64,000 nt of DNA from Cellvibrio mixtus subsp. mixtus J3-8 (GTDB taxonomy: Bacteria; Pseudomonadota; Gammaproteobacteria; Pseudomonadales; Cellvibrionaceae). The position numbers were made by a program, and so were the translations under genes. Numbering within the stretch: position 1 is the stretch's first letter; each line of letters opens with the position of its first letter. Under the pieces are notes generated by a model. That model searched no databases, had not been told where the DNA came from, and saw nothing but the letters and a program-made list of their open reading frames with translations. Location: NCBI RefSeq assembly GCF_000766945.1, contig NZ_KN266213.1, positions 111,370-175,369 of the forward strand. The letters are read 5' to 3'. Shown here piece by piece: positions 46,311 to 55,703 of this stretch.

Positions 46311-47291
46311 TCATTGGGGTTGATCACCAGGGATGGTTGCATCCGTGGGAAATGCTGTTTTCGCAGGCCACCAGAAAGGTTTTATTACCGGGATTCCCTG
46401 GCGGGCTTGCGGGTTATCCAGAATAATAATGTGGCGCTTATCGAGTTGGGCACGTGCGATGTCCTCGCCATAATAAGCCTGGAATAATTTGGAAAATGCA
46501 CCACTGGCCTGTATGCGTTTAAGCCCCTCTTCAATTCGTTGCGCAAGTTGTTCATTATCTTTATGGACAAAAAAATACACCGGAATGTTGTAGTAAAACG
46601 CAAAACGGTTTTCCACGCGCAAATCCGGATACTGGTTTTTAAAATTATCCAGTTCGGGCCAGACTTCAATTAAACCTCGCGAAAAATAATCAAAACGGCC
46701 GCTTTCCAGCATTTTAAACAAGGTTTCGTATTTGGTTGCCGGGAGCACTCGAAAGCCATTACTTTTATAAATGTCGTAATCAAACCAATTGGTATTGAAT
46801 CCACCAAGCATTTTTTCGCGCAGTTCTTTAGCGTTTTGGATGCGATCAAAGCGGGGCTGCGAGGATTCTTTAATCAGCAACAAGCGCAACCCCAACAATC
46901 CTTGATCCAATGGAATAGGCACAGCCCGAAACGATTCTTCCCGCTCGCGGCTGGTTGGCACAAAGGCTATATGAATGCGTCGTTGCTGTAACAACACCAT
47001 ACCCCGCGCCTCGGTAATTTCTGTGGTATGGGGCTGGTAAATTTGAACATCGGTTTTGCCGTAATCACCTTCGGTCACATCGAGCGCCTGACGCAGCAAT
47101 GCAAGGTAATATTGGTAACGGAATTCTTTCTGGGAATACAAGAGCACCTGGTGTTCCCCGGCTAGAGCAACCGGGGGTACCAGCAAGAATAGCGATCCCA
47201 ACACTAAAGATCTGAAAATGCAGAAAGGCCTAAAAATAGAAATTAAGGTTTGCCGCAGGCAAGGCCCTGAGTATCGCCCCCATCGCAACAT
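46311..47291 (-). CDS. Periplasmic solute-binding-protein-like protein (orphan, paralogue)
   Basis: It is an exported protein of 326 residues resembling that at 3987-4898. A long N-terminal region with a signal peptide (ending VALAGE) leads into a bilobed binding-protein-like domain. Shared features are FDRIQNAKEL, GRFDYFSRGLIEVW and a YYNIPVYFFVHK stretch. No transporter genes are adjacent, so a sensory or signalling use is likely. It lies beside the GGDEF-EAL gene and the HTH gene. ATG 47291 is used; a TTG at 47294 extends by one residue. Confidence 0.78.
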   Translation of the reverse strand: MLRWGRYSGPCLRQTLISIFRPFCIFRSLVLGSLFLLVPPVALAGEHQVLLYSQKEFRYQYYLALLRQALDVTEGDYGKTDVQIYQPHTTEITEARGMVLLQQRRIHIAFVPTSREREESFRAVPIPLDQGLLGLRLLLIKESSQPRFDRIQNAKELREKMLGGFNTNWFDYDIYKSNGFRVLPATKYETLFKMLESGRFDYFSRGLIEVWPELDNFKNQYPDLRVENRFAFYYNIPVYFFVHKDNEQLAQRIEEGLKRIQASGAFSKLFQAYYGEDIARAQLDKRHIIILDNPQARQGIPVIKPFWWPAKTAFPTDATIPGDQPQ

Positions 47292-47348
47292 CAAATACCC
47301 TCACCTGTTTTTGTTGTAATGCCCATGAGTATAGCCAAGCCTCACGCC

Positions 47349-47618
47349 TTAAGGGTATTCCAATACGTCTTTCAAGTGATCAATATTCGTCTCGACCCAA
47401 TGTGCATCCACCGCGCCCCACTTAATAAGCGCGTAATTGCCATTATCATTTGCCAGCTCAATTGCCAACTCGTGGATTGCCGCCAGAGTATCCTGCGCAG
47501 TGCGCCGGGGCATGCCGGTAGCGCTGATAATTTTGGGCACGGTATTTATCCCCCGGGCAATCAACCAGGCAACATAAATGCGGCGATAAAAACTGGTTTT
47601 GGTTTTACTATGACTCAT
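47349..47618 (-). CDS. Small winged helix-turn-helix protein
   Basis: It is an 89-residue putative DNA-binding protein. The N-terminal half reads like an HTH (YRRIYVAWLIARGINTVPKIISATGMPRRTAQDTL, partly quoted), with a wing-like second half containing a conserved-looking AVDAHWVETNIDHLK. It may instead start at ATG 47627. It starts next to corA in opposite direction, so it could regulate corA, but no operator was found. Confidence 0.7.
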   Translation of the reverse strand: MSHSKTKTSFYRRIYVAWLIARGINTVPKIISATGMPRRTAQDTLAAIHELAIELANDNGNYALIKWGAVDAHWVETNIDHLKDVLEYP

Positions 47619-47772
47619 TATGTTCATTCACCCTTGATATATAGTTACAGACGGATAATCCACCACAGGCTAAGCTACACACAACGCCTGGCTCCGTTAA
47701 GACATCCATTGATTATATAACGAGCCGGGCCTCACCTCGTTAGCCAATACCCATACCGCGCGGAGAATTTAC

Positions 47773-48738
47773 ATGCTGATCAATTGCGTTGCTTATCAGG
47801 AAGGGAAAAAGCTCTGCAGTATTCCCGCCGAAGACATCAGCGAATACCTGAAAATTAGCGACTGCTTTGTATGGGTTGCGTTAAAGGATTCAAACCTGGA
47901 AGAACTCGCCCAGATGCAACATGAATTTGGTTTGCATGAGCTGGCAGTAGAAGATGCCCAGGTAGGCCATCAGCGCCCCAAAATTGAAGAGTATGGCGAT
48001 TCATTATTTGCGGTAATGCACACCATCGAAATGGTGGATGGTGAAATCAATATCGGGGAAGTTGATGTATTTGTCGGTGAAAATTATGTGCTCTCCACAC
48101 GCAATCGCACCCAGCAAGGATTTTTAGGTGTCCGCGCACGTTGCGAACGCGAGCCACACCATTTAAAACAAGGCCCTGCATTTGTGTTTTACGCATTGAT
48201 GGATGCAGTAGTGGATCGTTACTTTCCCGTCGTGGTCGCGCTGGAAACGGAATTGGAAATTATCGAAGAGCAGATTTTTACCAAAGGTTCGCAACGCGCC
48301 AATATCGAACGTCTTTACGAACTGAAACGCAAAGTCACCACATTAAAACATGCCGTTGCACCATTAATGGAAGCGGTCAGTAAACTTGATGGTGGCCGTG
48401 TTCCGCCAATTGTTTCCAACACCAAAGATTACTTTCGCGATGTGCACGACCATCTCTATCGCATTAATACTTCCATCGATTCTATTCGCGATACCATTAG
48501 CACCGCGATTCAAGTGAATTTATCCATGGTGAGTATTGATGAAAGCGAAGTGAATAAACGCCTCGCTGCCTGGGCAGCTATTTTTGCGGTTGCGACTGCA
48601 TTTGTCGGTGTGTGGGGAATGAACTTTGAACACATGCCGGAGCTGAAATGGAAATACGGTTATCCGGTATCACTGGTAGTGGTCGGCATTATCTGCAGTT
48701 ATTTGTATTATCGCTTTAAAAAATCGGGCTGGTTGTAA
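47773..48738 (+). CDS. corA: CorA-family magnesium/cobalt transporter
   Basis: It is a homopentameric Mg2+ channel of the inner membrane (321 residues). A long cytoplasmic alpha/beta funnel domain is followed by two membrane segments at the end. The selectivity motif GMN is present in WGMNFEHMPE, with the basic tail KKSGWL. The start is ATG 47773. It is followed by a hairpin that also terminates the converging cyclase gene. Confidence 0.95.
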   Translation: MLINCVAYQEGKKLCSIPAEDISEYLKISDCFVWVALKDSNLEELAQMQHEFGLHELAVEDAQVGHQRPKIEEYGDSLFAVMHTIEMVDGEINIGEVDVFVGENYVLSTRNRTQQGFLGVRARCEREPHHLKQGPAFVFYALMDAVVDRYFPVVVALETELEIIEEQIFTKGSQRANIERLYELKRKVTTLKHAVAPLMEAVSKLDGGRVPPIVSNTKDYFRDVHDHLYRINTSIDSIRDTISTAIQVNLSMVSIDESEVNKRLAAWAAIFAVATAFVGVWGMNFEHMPELKWKYGYPVSLVVVGIICSYLYYRFKKSGWL

Positions 48739-48780
48739 AACTATTTAACATTGCATTATTGAGGATGCCTGGAGATAAAA

Positions 48781-48809
48781 CCTTGTTGTTATTGCGCATA
48801 ACAACAAGG
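48781..48809. terminator. Bidirectional hairpin between corA and the cyclase gene
   Basis: A perfect 12-base inverted repeat (CCTTGTTGTTAT / ATAACAACAAGG) with a five-base loop. On the minus strand it is followed by TTTTAT. Confidence 0.8.
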
Positions 48810-48826
48810 CTAATAATTAATTATTA

Positions 48827-50560
48827 TCAGGCAAATGCATCCTGTAGATTTTTAGCAGCTTCTACCGCAAAACATTCAATGTAATCGCCCTGCTCGATTG
48901 AACCTATCGCTTTTTTCAGTGGAACACGACGCGGGGTAAAGTGGAATAAATCACTGCGCTGGGCATAGTGTCGAACTTTATGGCTAACCAATACCTCACC
49001 CGGTTCTGCCGCCGCCTCCATCCGTGCTGCCATACTTACTGCAACGCCTTCCAAATCCAGAATGTCCGTCACTTCGTTATGCACCACCGCTACTTCACCC
49101 AATTCCATCCCGATGCGCAATTCAAAACCCGCAGCACGCAGTACATTGCGAATCATGCATGCGCAGGAAACACCGGCAGATGCATTTTTAAAAGTAACGC
49201 GCAATGAATCCCCTTCCATATTGGGATGCCCGGCCGCGAACTTTTTCAGGATAGGTTTTACCAAACCACGGAACAATGACAACTTTTCTGAAAGCTCGCC
49301 TTCCGACCATTTGGAGAAACCTTTCAAATCCATAAATAAAATGGTGAGGTTGCGTACCTGGTCTTTTTCATGGTCAACCGCCAATTCCAATAAGCGTGGC
49401 CAGAACTCTTCGCGAATCGCGCCAATTTTTTCCTTAAGCTGGGTATGCAATTGGGTATTGGTACGCAACATTAATTGCGCTAGTTGAATCCGCTCGGCCT
49501 CAGCTTGCAATTGGCTTTTTAATTCCGTGGGATTGTGCACACCCACTTCTTCAACCACAAATTTAACCAGGGCACCGCCCGCTACATCACTAATGGATTT
49601 CAAGCGAATAATTGTCCCCCAATGCACTGCCGTCAGATGCTCAATAAAAATTGGCAGTGTTGCCAACTCATGATCAACAAGGCGATAGGGATAACGCAAC
49701 TCAATAGTGATAGCTTCCGCAAAAATGCGTTCAAATTCATGGGCGCGATAAAGTGTTTTTTCCTTTCCGGATTTATCCCAATAGGCATAACTGCATTCGA
49801 CGCTGGCGATACTCCAACCGGTAGTCACCAGCTTCCACAATTTTGCTCCGGTAATATTGGCCCCAATTAATTTTGATTTACTGAGGTTGGCAGCGCGCAA
49901 ATCGCAATGGGAAAGATTGGCTCCACTGAAATCGGTTTTAGTTAAATCGAGATTACTTAAATCCACACCACTGAGATTGGCTGCTTTAAATAATGCACCA
50001 TTGAGGTTTGCACCGCGCACGTCTGCGTTGGTGAGGTTAGCGTTATTAAATAAAGTGTTCGATAAATCCGCACCTTGTAAATTGACGCCCTCAAGATTGG
50101 AGTTGGATAAATCCACCCGCGCCAATTGTTGGCCTTCCAGGTTACTTCCCGCCAAGGATACCTCGCGCAGCATTAAACCGCTGATATCATGGCCACGAAA
50201 ATCAATATTCTCCAGGCGCGCATTGCGGGTATTCGCCGTCAGCATATTAGTCATAAATAAAATCGAGCCACTCATATCAGTGTTGCCGAGGTTGGCTGCG
50301 ATTAATTTTGCATGGCTGAAATCATTGTTCTGCAAAAATGAATATTGCAAATTGGTTTGAATCAGATCGGCGCCTTTAAAACTGCATTGGGTAATGTGGG
50401 AATTACGCAGGGACACTTTGGACAAGTCATACTCATCCAGGTTAACACCAACCAGCTCTATACCATCCAGATCAATTTCACCCACCGCCCGGCGCTTGCG
50501 CCACAGGTTCCAGGACTTCGCCCCCCTGTCGAGTTCTTGAAGAATACGCTCTTTATCCAT
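48827..50560 (-). CDS. Pentapeptide-repeat protein fused to a class III nucleotide cyclase
   Basis: The 577-residue protein has pentapeptide repeats (A(D/N)LxX units) over about residues 30-245, a middle region, and a C-terminal class III cyclase domain (about 400-560). The cyclase metal ligands are present (Asp411 in LFMDLKGFS, Asp451 in MEGDSLR) and the conserved Arg is at 513 (AARM). The Asn four residues before it, usually V-N-x-A-x-R, is Ser509. Activity may therefore be altered or the domain may be a sensor. ATG 50560 is used; a longer frame to 50689 was rejected. It is probably a cytoplasmic cAMP or cGMP-type protein. Confidence 0.88.
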   Translation of the reverse strand: MDKERILQELDRGAKSWNLWRKRRAVGEIDLDGIELVGVNLDEYDLSKVSLRNSHITQCSFKGADLIQTNLQYSFLQNNDFSHAKLIAANLGNTDMSGSILFMTNMLTANTRNARLENIDFRGHDISGLMLREVSLAGSNLEGQQLARVDLSNSNLEGVNLQGADLSNTLFNNANLTNADVRGANLNGALFKAANLSGVDLSNLDLTKTDFSGANLSHCDLRAANLSKSKLIGANITGAKLWKLVTTGWSIASVECSYAYWDKSGKEKTLYRAHEFERIFAEAITIELRYPYRLVDHELATLPIFIEHLTAVHWGTIIRLKSISDVAGGALVKFVVEEVGVHNPTELKSQLQAEAERIQLAQLMLRTNTQLHTQLKEKIGAIREEFWPRLLELAVDHEKDQVRNLTILFMDLKGFSKWSEGELSEKLSLFRGLVKPILKKFAAGHPNMEGDSLRVTFKNASAGVSCACMIRNVLRAAGFELRIGMELGEVAVVHNEVTDILDLEGVAVSMAARMEAAAEPGEVLVSHKVRHYAQRSDLFHFTPRRVPLKKAIGSIEQGDYIECFAVEAAKNLQDAFA

Positions 50561-50845
50561 GCTGGTACTGCTCTCTAAAATTCGTGGTAAAAATTCTCTC
50601 GCACCTGCCAGGCAGGTGACTCCAATTGCCGGATAGTTTGACCTGGATTGCCCAATTGAATTGTTATGCGTGATCGCCGGGAAGGGCATTTATTGAGGGC
50701 GCTAATATAACGCCACAGGGTGGCGCTTTTCGAGCAGTTAATGGGTTTTTTGGCGATTTAGCACGCCATTTAACGGGATATTACAATTTTTGACAATTGT
50801 AGCTGGCAGCGGTAATTACCGATTCCTGTGTGGATATTGCGGGGG

Positions 50846-52012
50846 CTAAACGTCATTATCCAGCGCTACCAGCAACCTGGATAATTCCACCTGGGAGTGG
50901 GTACCGGTTTTTTGCAGGATTATCTTGAGTTGGCTGCGCGCCGTTTCCAGGGTTGTACCGCGCATTTCGGCAATATCGCCAATATTTTTGTTTTTTAACA
51001 GGGCTTTCATAATATTGCATTCAGTGGGTGTCAGCGCGTAGGCCTGCTGCATATAAGCATCCGAAAAATTGCCAGGGCGATCAGGATCACTAACAAATAC
51101 GGCTATCGCAATCCCTTCTTTGCTTAATTCATTCTCTGCCCGGGTATCTACCGGTGTGATGGTCAACCTCAGTGGTTTCGATTGAAAATCGGTCCCGGCA
51201 GCCAGGGAAACTGCTTTCCTGGACTTACGTAATGTGCCTTGCGGTGGCCGGATCAAACGTTGAAATACAGATTGCAGCTGCTGATTCTCTTTATCGCCCG
51301 TCAGGTAGAGTTTTCCCTGCCTGCCGATTTCAAGTACAGCATGTGACTCCAGCACGCGCGCAGCTTCTGCGTTAGAAAAAATAACCCGCAAATTACGGTC
51401 TAATAAAAAAACGCCCTGGTTAATCCGTTTCAATACTTCTTTAATCGCCTGGTTCACCTGCTTGATGCTACTCAAGTGATCATGGATTTTTATTGCCTGT
51501 ACCATATGGGGCGTAATACGCCGCAAGAATTCCTCGGCACTGCTATCCAGGCCAGATGAGCCGGTATGTTTTCTAATACCCAATCCCGAGCAAGTCATGT
51601 TGTCATGCAGCAAAATAATTCCGGCGCAGAATTGCAATTCAGGCATGAAGGTTTCCATGTATTCAGCACCCACCAGATCTTCATAAGTGCCGCCTGTAAC
51701 GCGGAATAAACCTGTCGGTGTAGCCAATTCCCCTTCTTTTAACCGGGATAGTTGTATATGCATCCGCGCTGCTTCCACATCGATAAATTCACGCAAATAC
51801 TTTTCAATAATTCCACCACATGTTTTTGCTGCTACCGCAAAATTCCGCGCCCGGCATTGCGCATTGTAAAAAAACAATGTGCTTTGATGGGCTCCACAAG
51901 CATCGGTAATTGACTGGAGAACATCACTCCATAAGCCAGGGTCCAGTGCGGCTTCATAAATTCGGCTAATGAGTTGGCTTTCGTAATCACCCGGTTCATA
52001 GTGAGACATCAT
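50846..52012 (-). CDS. LuxR-type regulator with PAS-like sensor domain (paralogue B)
   Basis: It is a putative transcription factor of 388 residues. A long N-terminal sensor region (PAS-like at about 215-290, around GVFLLDRNLRVIFSN) is followed by a LuxR-type helix-turn-helix at the end (LTPTECNIMKALLKNKN, TTLETARSQLKIIL). ATG 52012 has AAGGATCGG upstream; a longer frame to 52108 was rejected. It resembles the upstream gene (52065-53270) throughout, so the pair is a tandem duplication. No AHL-synthase gene is visible, so quorum sensing is not supported. Confidence 0.87.
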   Translation of the reverse strand: MMSHYEPGDYESQLISRIYEAALDPGLWSDVLQSITDACGAHQSTLFFYNAQCRARNFAVAAKTCGGIIEKYLREFIDVEAARMHIQLSRLKEGELATPTGLFRVTGGTYEDLVGAEYMETFMPELQFCAGIILLHDNMTCSGLGIRKHTGSSGLDSSAEEFLRRITPHMVQAIKIHDHLSSIKQVNQAIKEVLKRINQGVFLLDRNLRVIFSNAEAARVLESHAVLEIGRQGKLYLTGDKENQQLQSVFQRLIRPPQGTLRKSRKAVSLAAGTDFQSKPLRLTITPVDTRAENELSKEGIAIAVFVSDPDRPGNFSDAYMQQAYALTPTECNIMKALLKNKNIGDIAEMRGTTLETARSQLKIILQKTGTHSQVELSRLLVALDNDV

Positions 52013-52064
52013 CCGATCCTTCCGGCAGGCTAGCGATGAATACATGGTAAGAAAGCGCCGGACC

Positions 52065-53270
52065 TCAATCATCCACCAAATGGGTGGCATGGACAGCCGG
52101 CCGGTCAATTATCAACGATGTATTTGCAACATCATGGCTCAACAACATTAACAAACGAGTCAATTCAGCCTGATTAGCAGTGTTGGTTTTATGCAGAATC
52201 GATTTAAGTTGCCAACGGGCAGTTTCCAATGTTGTTTTTCTTTTTCGTGCAACATCGCCAATGCTATACCCACCCAGTAGCAATTGGACGATGGCCCCTT
52301 CCGTACGGGTAAGCCCGAAAGCCTGCTGCAAATAATCCAAAGGCACTAATCGTTGTCGCTCGGGATCATTTAAAAAAATAGCAATTCGCACTTTATTTGT
52401 ACCTATAACTGCCTGCTTATCCAAAACCACGGCGGTTAGTTTTAGCGGGTGAGCCTTCTCGGGTATCCGTAACGGCATGGTAAATTCACTTGCACAAAGA
52501 CCCTCACCAGCGCAATTTCCCTTTAGCAATTGATGCAAGCGCTCATGAATTTGTTGCCTGCTGTCGTTTATTTCCAATTGATGGTAACGATTGATTTGTA
52601 ACGCAGGATTCTTAGCGAGAATATGTCCGGCCTCTGCGGTGGAATAAACCACTTGCAAATGGCCATCCAGCAGCAATACCCCAAGGTTGGAGCATTTAAG
52701 TGATTCAATCAGTGAAATATTTGTACTTTTAACTGCACTGGATTGATTATAAATATGCAACGCACGCGCAATGTGTGGGGCCAAACGCTGTAAAAATAAC
52801 AACGCCCCGGCCGGCAAAAAATATTGAGCATCTGCAGAATAGAAGCCAAGGGAAGAAGCAATATTGTTGCTATTGATAAGAGGAATAACAGCACTCATCT
52901 TTTCAAAGGTGATTCGGTCTTTATTAACAGAGGAAGTTAAGGAGTACGCGGTTGAGGGGAAATGTTGCGAAAGAATAACGGCACCTTCTTGCCAACCGTT
53001 AAATAACTCTTTGATTTCATTCACGTCCAAATGAGCGGGGTTGAAAAGTGTTACCCCGGCACCGTTTGCGGTGCACTCACCACTGCTGGCAATTTCCATT
53101 AAATTGCGTTCAGGGTAGCTGGGATCAAAAAAAATAAGTTGCCCGCTATCTGCACCTATGTGAACCACTATGGCTTCGATAACTGCTCGCCACTTTTCCG
53201 GAGCCAACGCCGCAGCATAGATATTATGCAGCAACTGGTTTTCTTTTTCGCCCAATTGAAATTCAGTCAT
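52065..53270 (-). CDS. LuxR-type regulator with PAS-like sensor domain (paralogue A)
   Basis: It is a putative transcription factor of 401 residues with the same layout as its neighbour: an N-terminal sensor region, a PAS-like stretch (about 200-270, NLGVLLLDGHLQVVYST) and a C-terminal LuxR-type helix-turn-helix (LTRTEGAIVQLLLGG, TTLETARWQLKSIL). It lies 52 bases upstream of the second copy and probably shares its transcript. ATG 53270 was chosen; a TTG at 53273 precedes it. The ligand and targets are unknown. Confidence 0.87.
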   Translation of the reverse strand: MTEFQLGEKENQLLHNIYAAALAPEKWRAVIEAIVVHIGADSGQLIFFDPSYPERNLMEIASSGECTANGAGVTLFNPAHLDVNEIKELFNGWQEGAVILSQHFPSTAYSLTSSVNKDRITFEKMSAVIPLINSNNIASSLGFYSADAQYFLPAGALLFLQRLAPHIARALHIYNQSSAVKSTNISLIESLKCSNLGVLLLDGHLQVVYSTAEAGHILAKNPALQINRYHQLEINDSRQQIHERLHQLLKGNCAGEGLCASEFTMPLRIPEKAHPLKLTAVVLDKQAVIGTNKVRIAIFLNDPERQRLVPLDYLQQAFGLTRTEGAIVQLLLGGYSIGDVARKRKTTLETARWQLKSILHKTNTANQAELTRLLMLLSHDVANTSLIIDRPAVHATHLVDD

Positions 53271-53585
53271 CAAGCAAACCGTCCGTGCCCTGTTGAAGAA
53301 GCAAGCTACTGGAGATTAATCCAAATAATATGCCAATGCCACCTATATGGGGGATGAGTCGACATATCGTTCCAGCCAGGCTGAAACTGCAATCGTGCAG
53401 CCACACATCCGCCTTATCCTGCCAGGCAGCCGGAAAATTTGCTTGCAAAATACACCGTCGTTTTTATGGCAGGCAGAACAATTCAGCTTGATTATGGCAC
53501 GGGATTTCAAACTTCAAAGTTACACAATTACCGGGAACAATTTCAACTTGAGAAATTAAAGAATTTTTCCAAACTAACCAGTGAG

Positions 53586-53617
53586 AAAACATTAGCAGCA
53601 CAAAACATTAGCAGCAC
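53586..53617. repeat. Two tandem copies of a 16-base repeat
   Basis: AAAACATTAGCAGCAC occurs twice head to tail with no mismatch. It may be a slippage product or a binding site pair. Confidence 0.75.
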
Positions 53618-53762
53618 AATTGGGTACGCTGTATAACAATGACATAGATTCGCTCGAATTTCTCCCGGGGCTATTTGCGCAAGAAGCAACAGGCGGAAAG
53701 TGGTGTGGGGATTTGAAGAAATCGCTGTAGTACACGAAGCAAGGCAACAATATTGCCGATCA

Positions 53763-53790
53763 GCCGGACAGATTTCTTGTGCTGTCCGGC
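53763..53790. repeat. GC-rich inverted repeat upstream of ettA
   Basis: GCCGGACAG / CTGTCCGGC with a 10-base loop. No T-run follows, so it is not an obvious terminator. Confidence 0.6.
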
Positions 53791-53987
53791 CCGGCAGTGC
53801 AAATCCAGCCAGATCCGCAGGTTAATGCTTCATCTCCATCAATCCTATCGCGCGTCATAAATACGGGATTCTCCTGCCGAATGCTTTCACTCGCCCATGG
53901 CTTTCTTTATAGTACGCCCGCGAAAATTATTTCCTGTCATTGGCGATTTTTCATTCACATAATCGTCACACCGCGAGGTTAAGCCCC

Positions 53988-55652
53988 ATGGCTCAATACG
54001 TATATACCATGCACCGCTTGGGCAAAGTTGTGCCCCCCAAGCGTGAAATCCTGAAAGACATCTCCTTGTCATTTTTCCCGGGCGCCAAGATCGGCGTGTT
54101 GGGTTTGAACGGCTCCGGTAAATCCACCTTGTTGAAAATCATGGCGGGCATAGACCAGGATTTTAACGGTGAGGCACGCCCGATGCCTGGCATTAAAGTC
54201 GGTTATTTGCCACAAGAACCCCAGTTGGACCCCGCCAAAGATGTCCGTGGAAACGTGGAAGATGGCGTGCGTGAAGCGGTAGATGCGCTGGCCGAATTGG
54301 ACCGTATCTACGCAGCCTACGCCGAAGCCGATGCAGATTTTGATGATCTCGCCAAGAAACAAGCACAGTGCGAAGACATTATCCAAGCCTGGGATGCCCA
54401 CAACCTGGATCACACCCTGGAAGTTGCTGCCGACGCGCTGCGTCTGCCGCCATGGGATGCCGATGTAACCAAACTGTCCGGTGGTGAAAAACGCCGTGTG
54501 GCCCTGTGCCGTTTGCTATTATCGCGCCCGGATATGTTGTTGCTCGACGAACCAACCAACCATCTGGATGCAGAATCCGTATTCTGGCTGGAGCAATTCC
54601 TGCAAAAATTCACCGGTACTGTAGTGGCGATCACCCACGACCGTTACTTCCTCGACAACGCCGCCGGCTGGATTCTGGAGCTGGACCGCGGCCATGGCAT
54701 TCCTTATGAAGGCAACTATTCCAGTTGGCTGGAGCAAAAAGAAGCGCGTTTGGCACAAGAACAACGCGCTGAAGCTGCACACCAAAAAGCCCTGAAACAA
54801 GAGCTGGAATGGGTTCGCCAAAATCCGAAGGGCCGTCAAGCCAAGAGCAAGGCACGTTTGGCGCGCTTTGATGAATTGCAATCACAAGAATTCCAGGCGC
54901 GTAACGAGACTAACGAAATCTACATTCCGCCGGGTGAGCGTTTGGGCGATAAAGTTATTGAATTCCATAACGTATCCAAAGCCTATGGCGACCGCTTATT
55001 AATCGACAACCTGAGTTTCACCGTACCCAAAGGGGCCATTGTTGGAATTATCGGTGGTAACGGCGCCGGTAAATCTACCCTCTTCCGTATGATTGCTGGC
55101 CAGGAAAAGCCCGATAGTGGTGAAGTCGTGATTGGTGAAACGGTTAACGTTGCCTTTGTTGACCAAAGCCGCGATAACCTCGACAACAACAAAACCGTTT
55201 GGGAAGCTGTATCGGATGGCTCCGATATCCTCAAAATCGGCAACTACGAAGTTTCCTCACGCTCTTACATCGGCCGTTTTAACTTCAAAGGTTCCGACCA
55301 GCAAAAACGTGTGGGCGAATTGTCCGGCGGTGAGCGTGGCCGTTTCCATTTGGCCAATACCTTGAAGCAAGGCGCAAACGTATTGCTGCTCGACGAACCG
55401 TCAAACGACCTGGATATTGAAACCCTGCGTGCATTGGAAGATGCAATTTTGGCCTTCCCTGGTTGCACGCTGGTGATCTCGCATGATCGCTGGTTTCTTG
55501 ACCGTATTGCGACCCATATCCTCGCTTATGAAGGCGATTCGGACATTGTTTTCTTCGAAGGTAATTACACTGATTACCACGAAGATTTGATCAAACGTAA
55601 AGGTCAAAACGCACAACCACAACGAATGAAATACAAACCGTTGAAGGCGTAA
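53988..55652 (+). CDS. ettA: Energy-dependent translational throttle protein EttA (ABC-F)
   Basis: It is an ABC-F ATPase that binds the ribosomal E site and tunes translation to energy state. The 554-residue protein has two ABC domains. Walker A is GLNGSGKST and GGNGAGKST, the signatures are LSGGEKRRV and LSGGERGRF, and Walker B is LLLDEPTNHLD and LLLDEPSNDLD. The linker between the domains contains the arm region. ATG 53988 has GAGG upstream; a longer frame to 53940 was rejected. It ends at a strong terminator. Confidence 0.97.
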   Translation: MAQYVYTMHRLGKVVPPKREILKDISLSFFPGAKIGVLGLNGSGKSTLLKIMAGIDQDFNGEARPMPGIKVGYLPQEPQLDPAKDVRGNVEDGVREAVDALAELDRIYAAYAEADADFDDLAKKQAQCEDIIQAWDAHNLDHTLEVAADALRLPPWDADVTKLSGGEKRRVALCRLLLSRPDMLLLDEPTNHLDAESVFWLEQFLQKFTGTVVAITHDRYFLDNAAGWILELDRGHGIPYEGNYSSWLEQKEARLAQEQRAEAAHQKALKQELEWVRQNPKGRQAKSKARLARFDELQSQEFQARNETNEIYIPPGERLGDKVIEFHNVSKAYGDRLLIDNLSFTVPKGAIVGIIGGNGAGKSTLFRMIAGQEKPDSGEVVIGETVNVAFVDQSRDNLDNNKTVWEAVSDGSDILKIGNYEVSSRSYIGRFNFKGSDQQKRVGELSGGERGRFHLANTLKQGANVLLLDEPSNDLDIETLRALEDAILAFPGCTLVISHDRWFLDRIATHILAYEGDSDIVFFEGNYTDYHEDLIKRKGQNAQPQRMKYKPLKA

Positions 55653-55670
55653 GCTACTGCAGTAAAAAAC

Positions 55671-55703
55671 AAAAGAGGCAGCCGGTTGGCTGCCTCTTTT
55701 TTA
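55671..55703 (+). terminator. Rho-independent terminator after ettA
   Basis: Stem AAAGAGGCAGCC / GGCTGCCTCTTT with loop GGTT, followed by a T-tract. Confidence 0.9.

Larger units (their letters stand above)
53271..53987. other. Intergenic region between the LuxR pair and ettA
   Basis: About 717 bases hold no gene I can support. Reading frames there (53347-53636) look accidental. It carries a 16-base tandem repeat (53586-53617) and a GC-rich inverted repeat (GCCGGACAG / CTGTCCGGC, 53763-53790). It must contain the promoters for the divergent LuxR pair and ettA. Confidence 0.6.

Noticed and set aside
50846-53270. Quorum-sensing interpretation of the LuxR-type pair
   Set aside because: No autoinducer-binding domain or synthase gene is seen; the N-terminal parts are PAS-like.
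53347-53636. Two overlapping short plus-strand frames in the gap before ettA
   Set aside because: No good ribosome binding site, no recognisable sequence and the tandem repeat lies within one of them.
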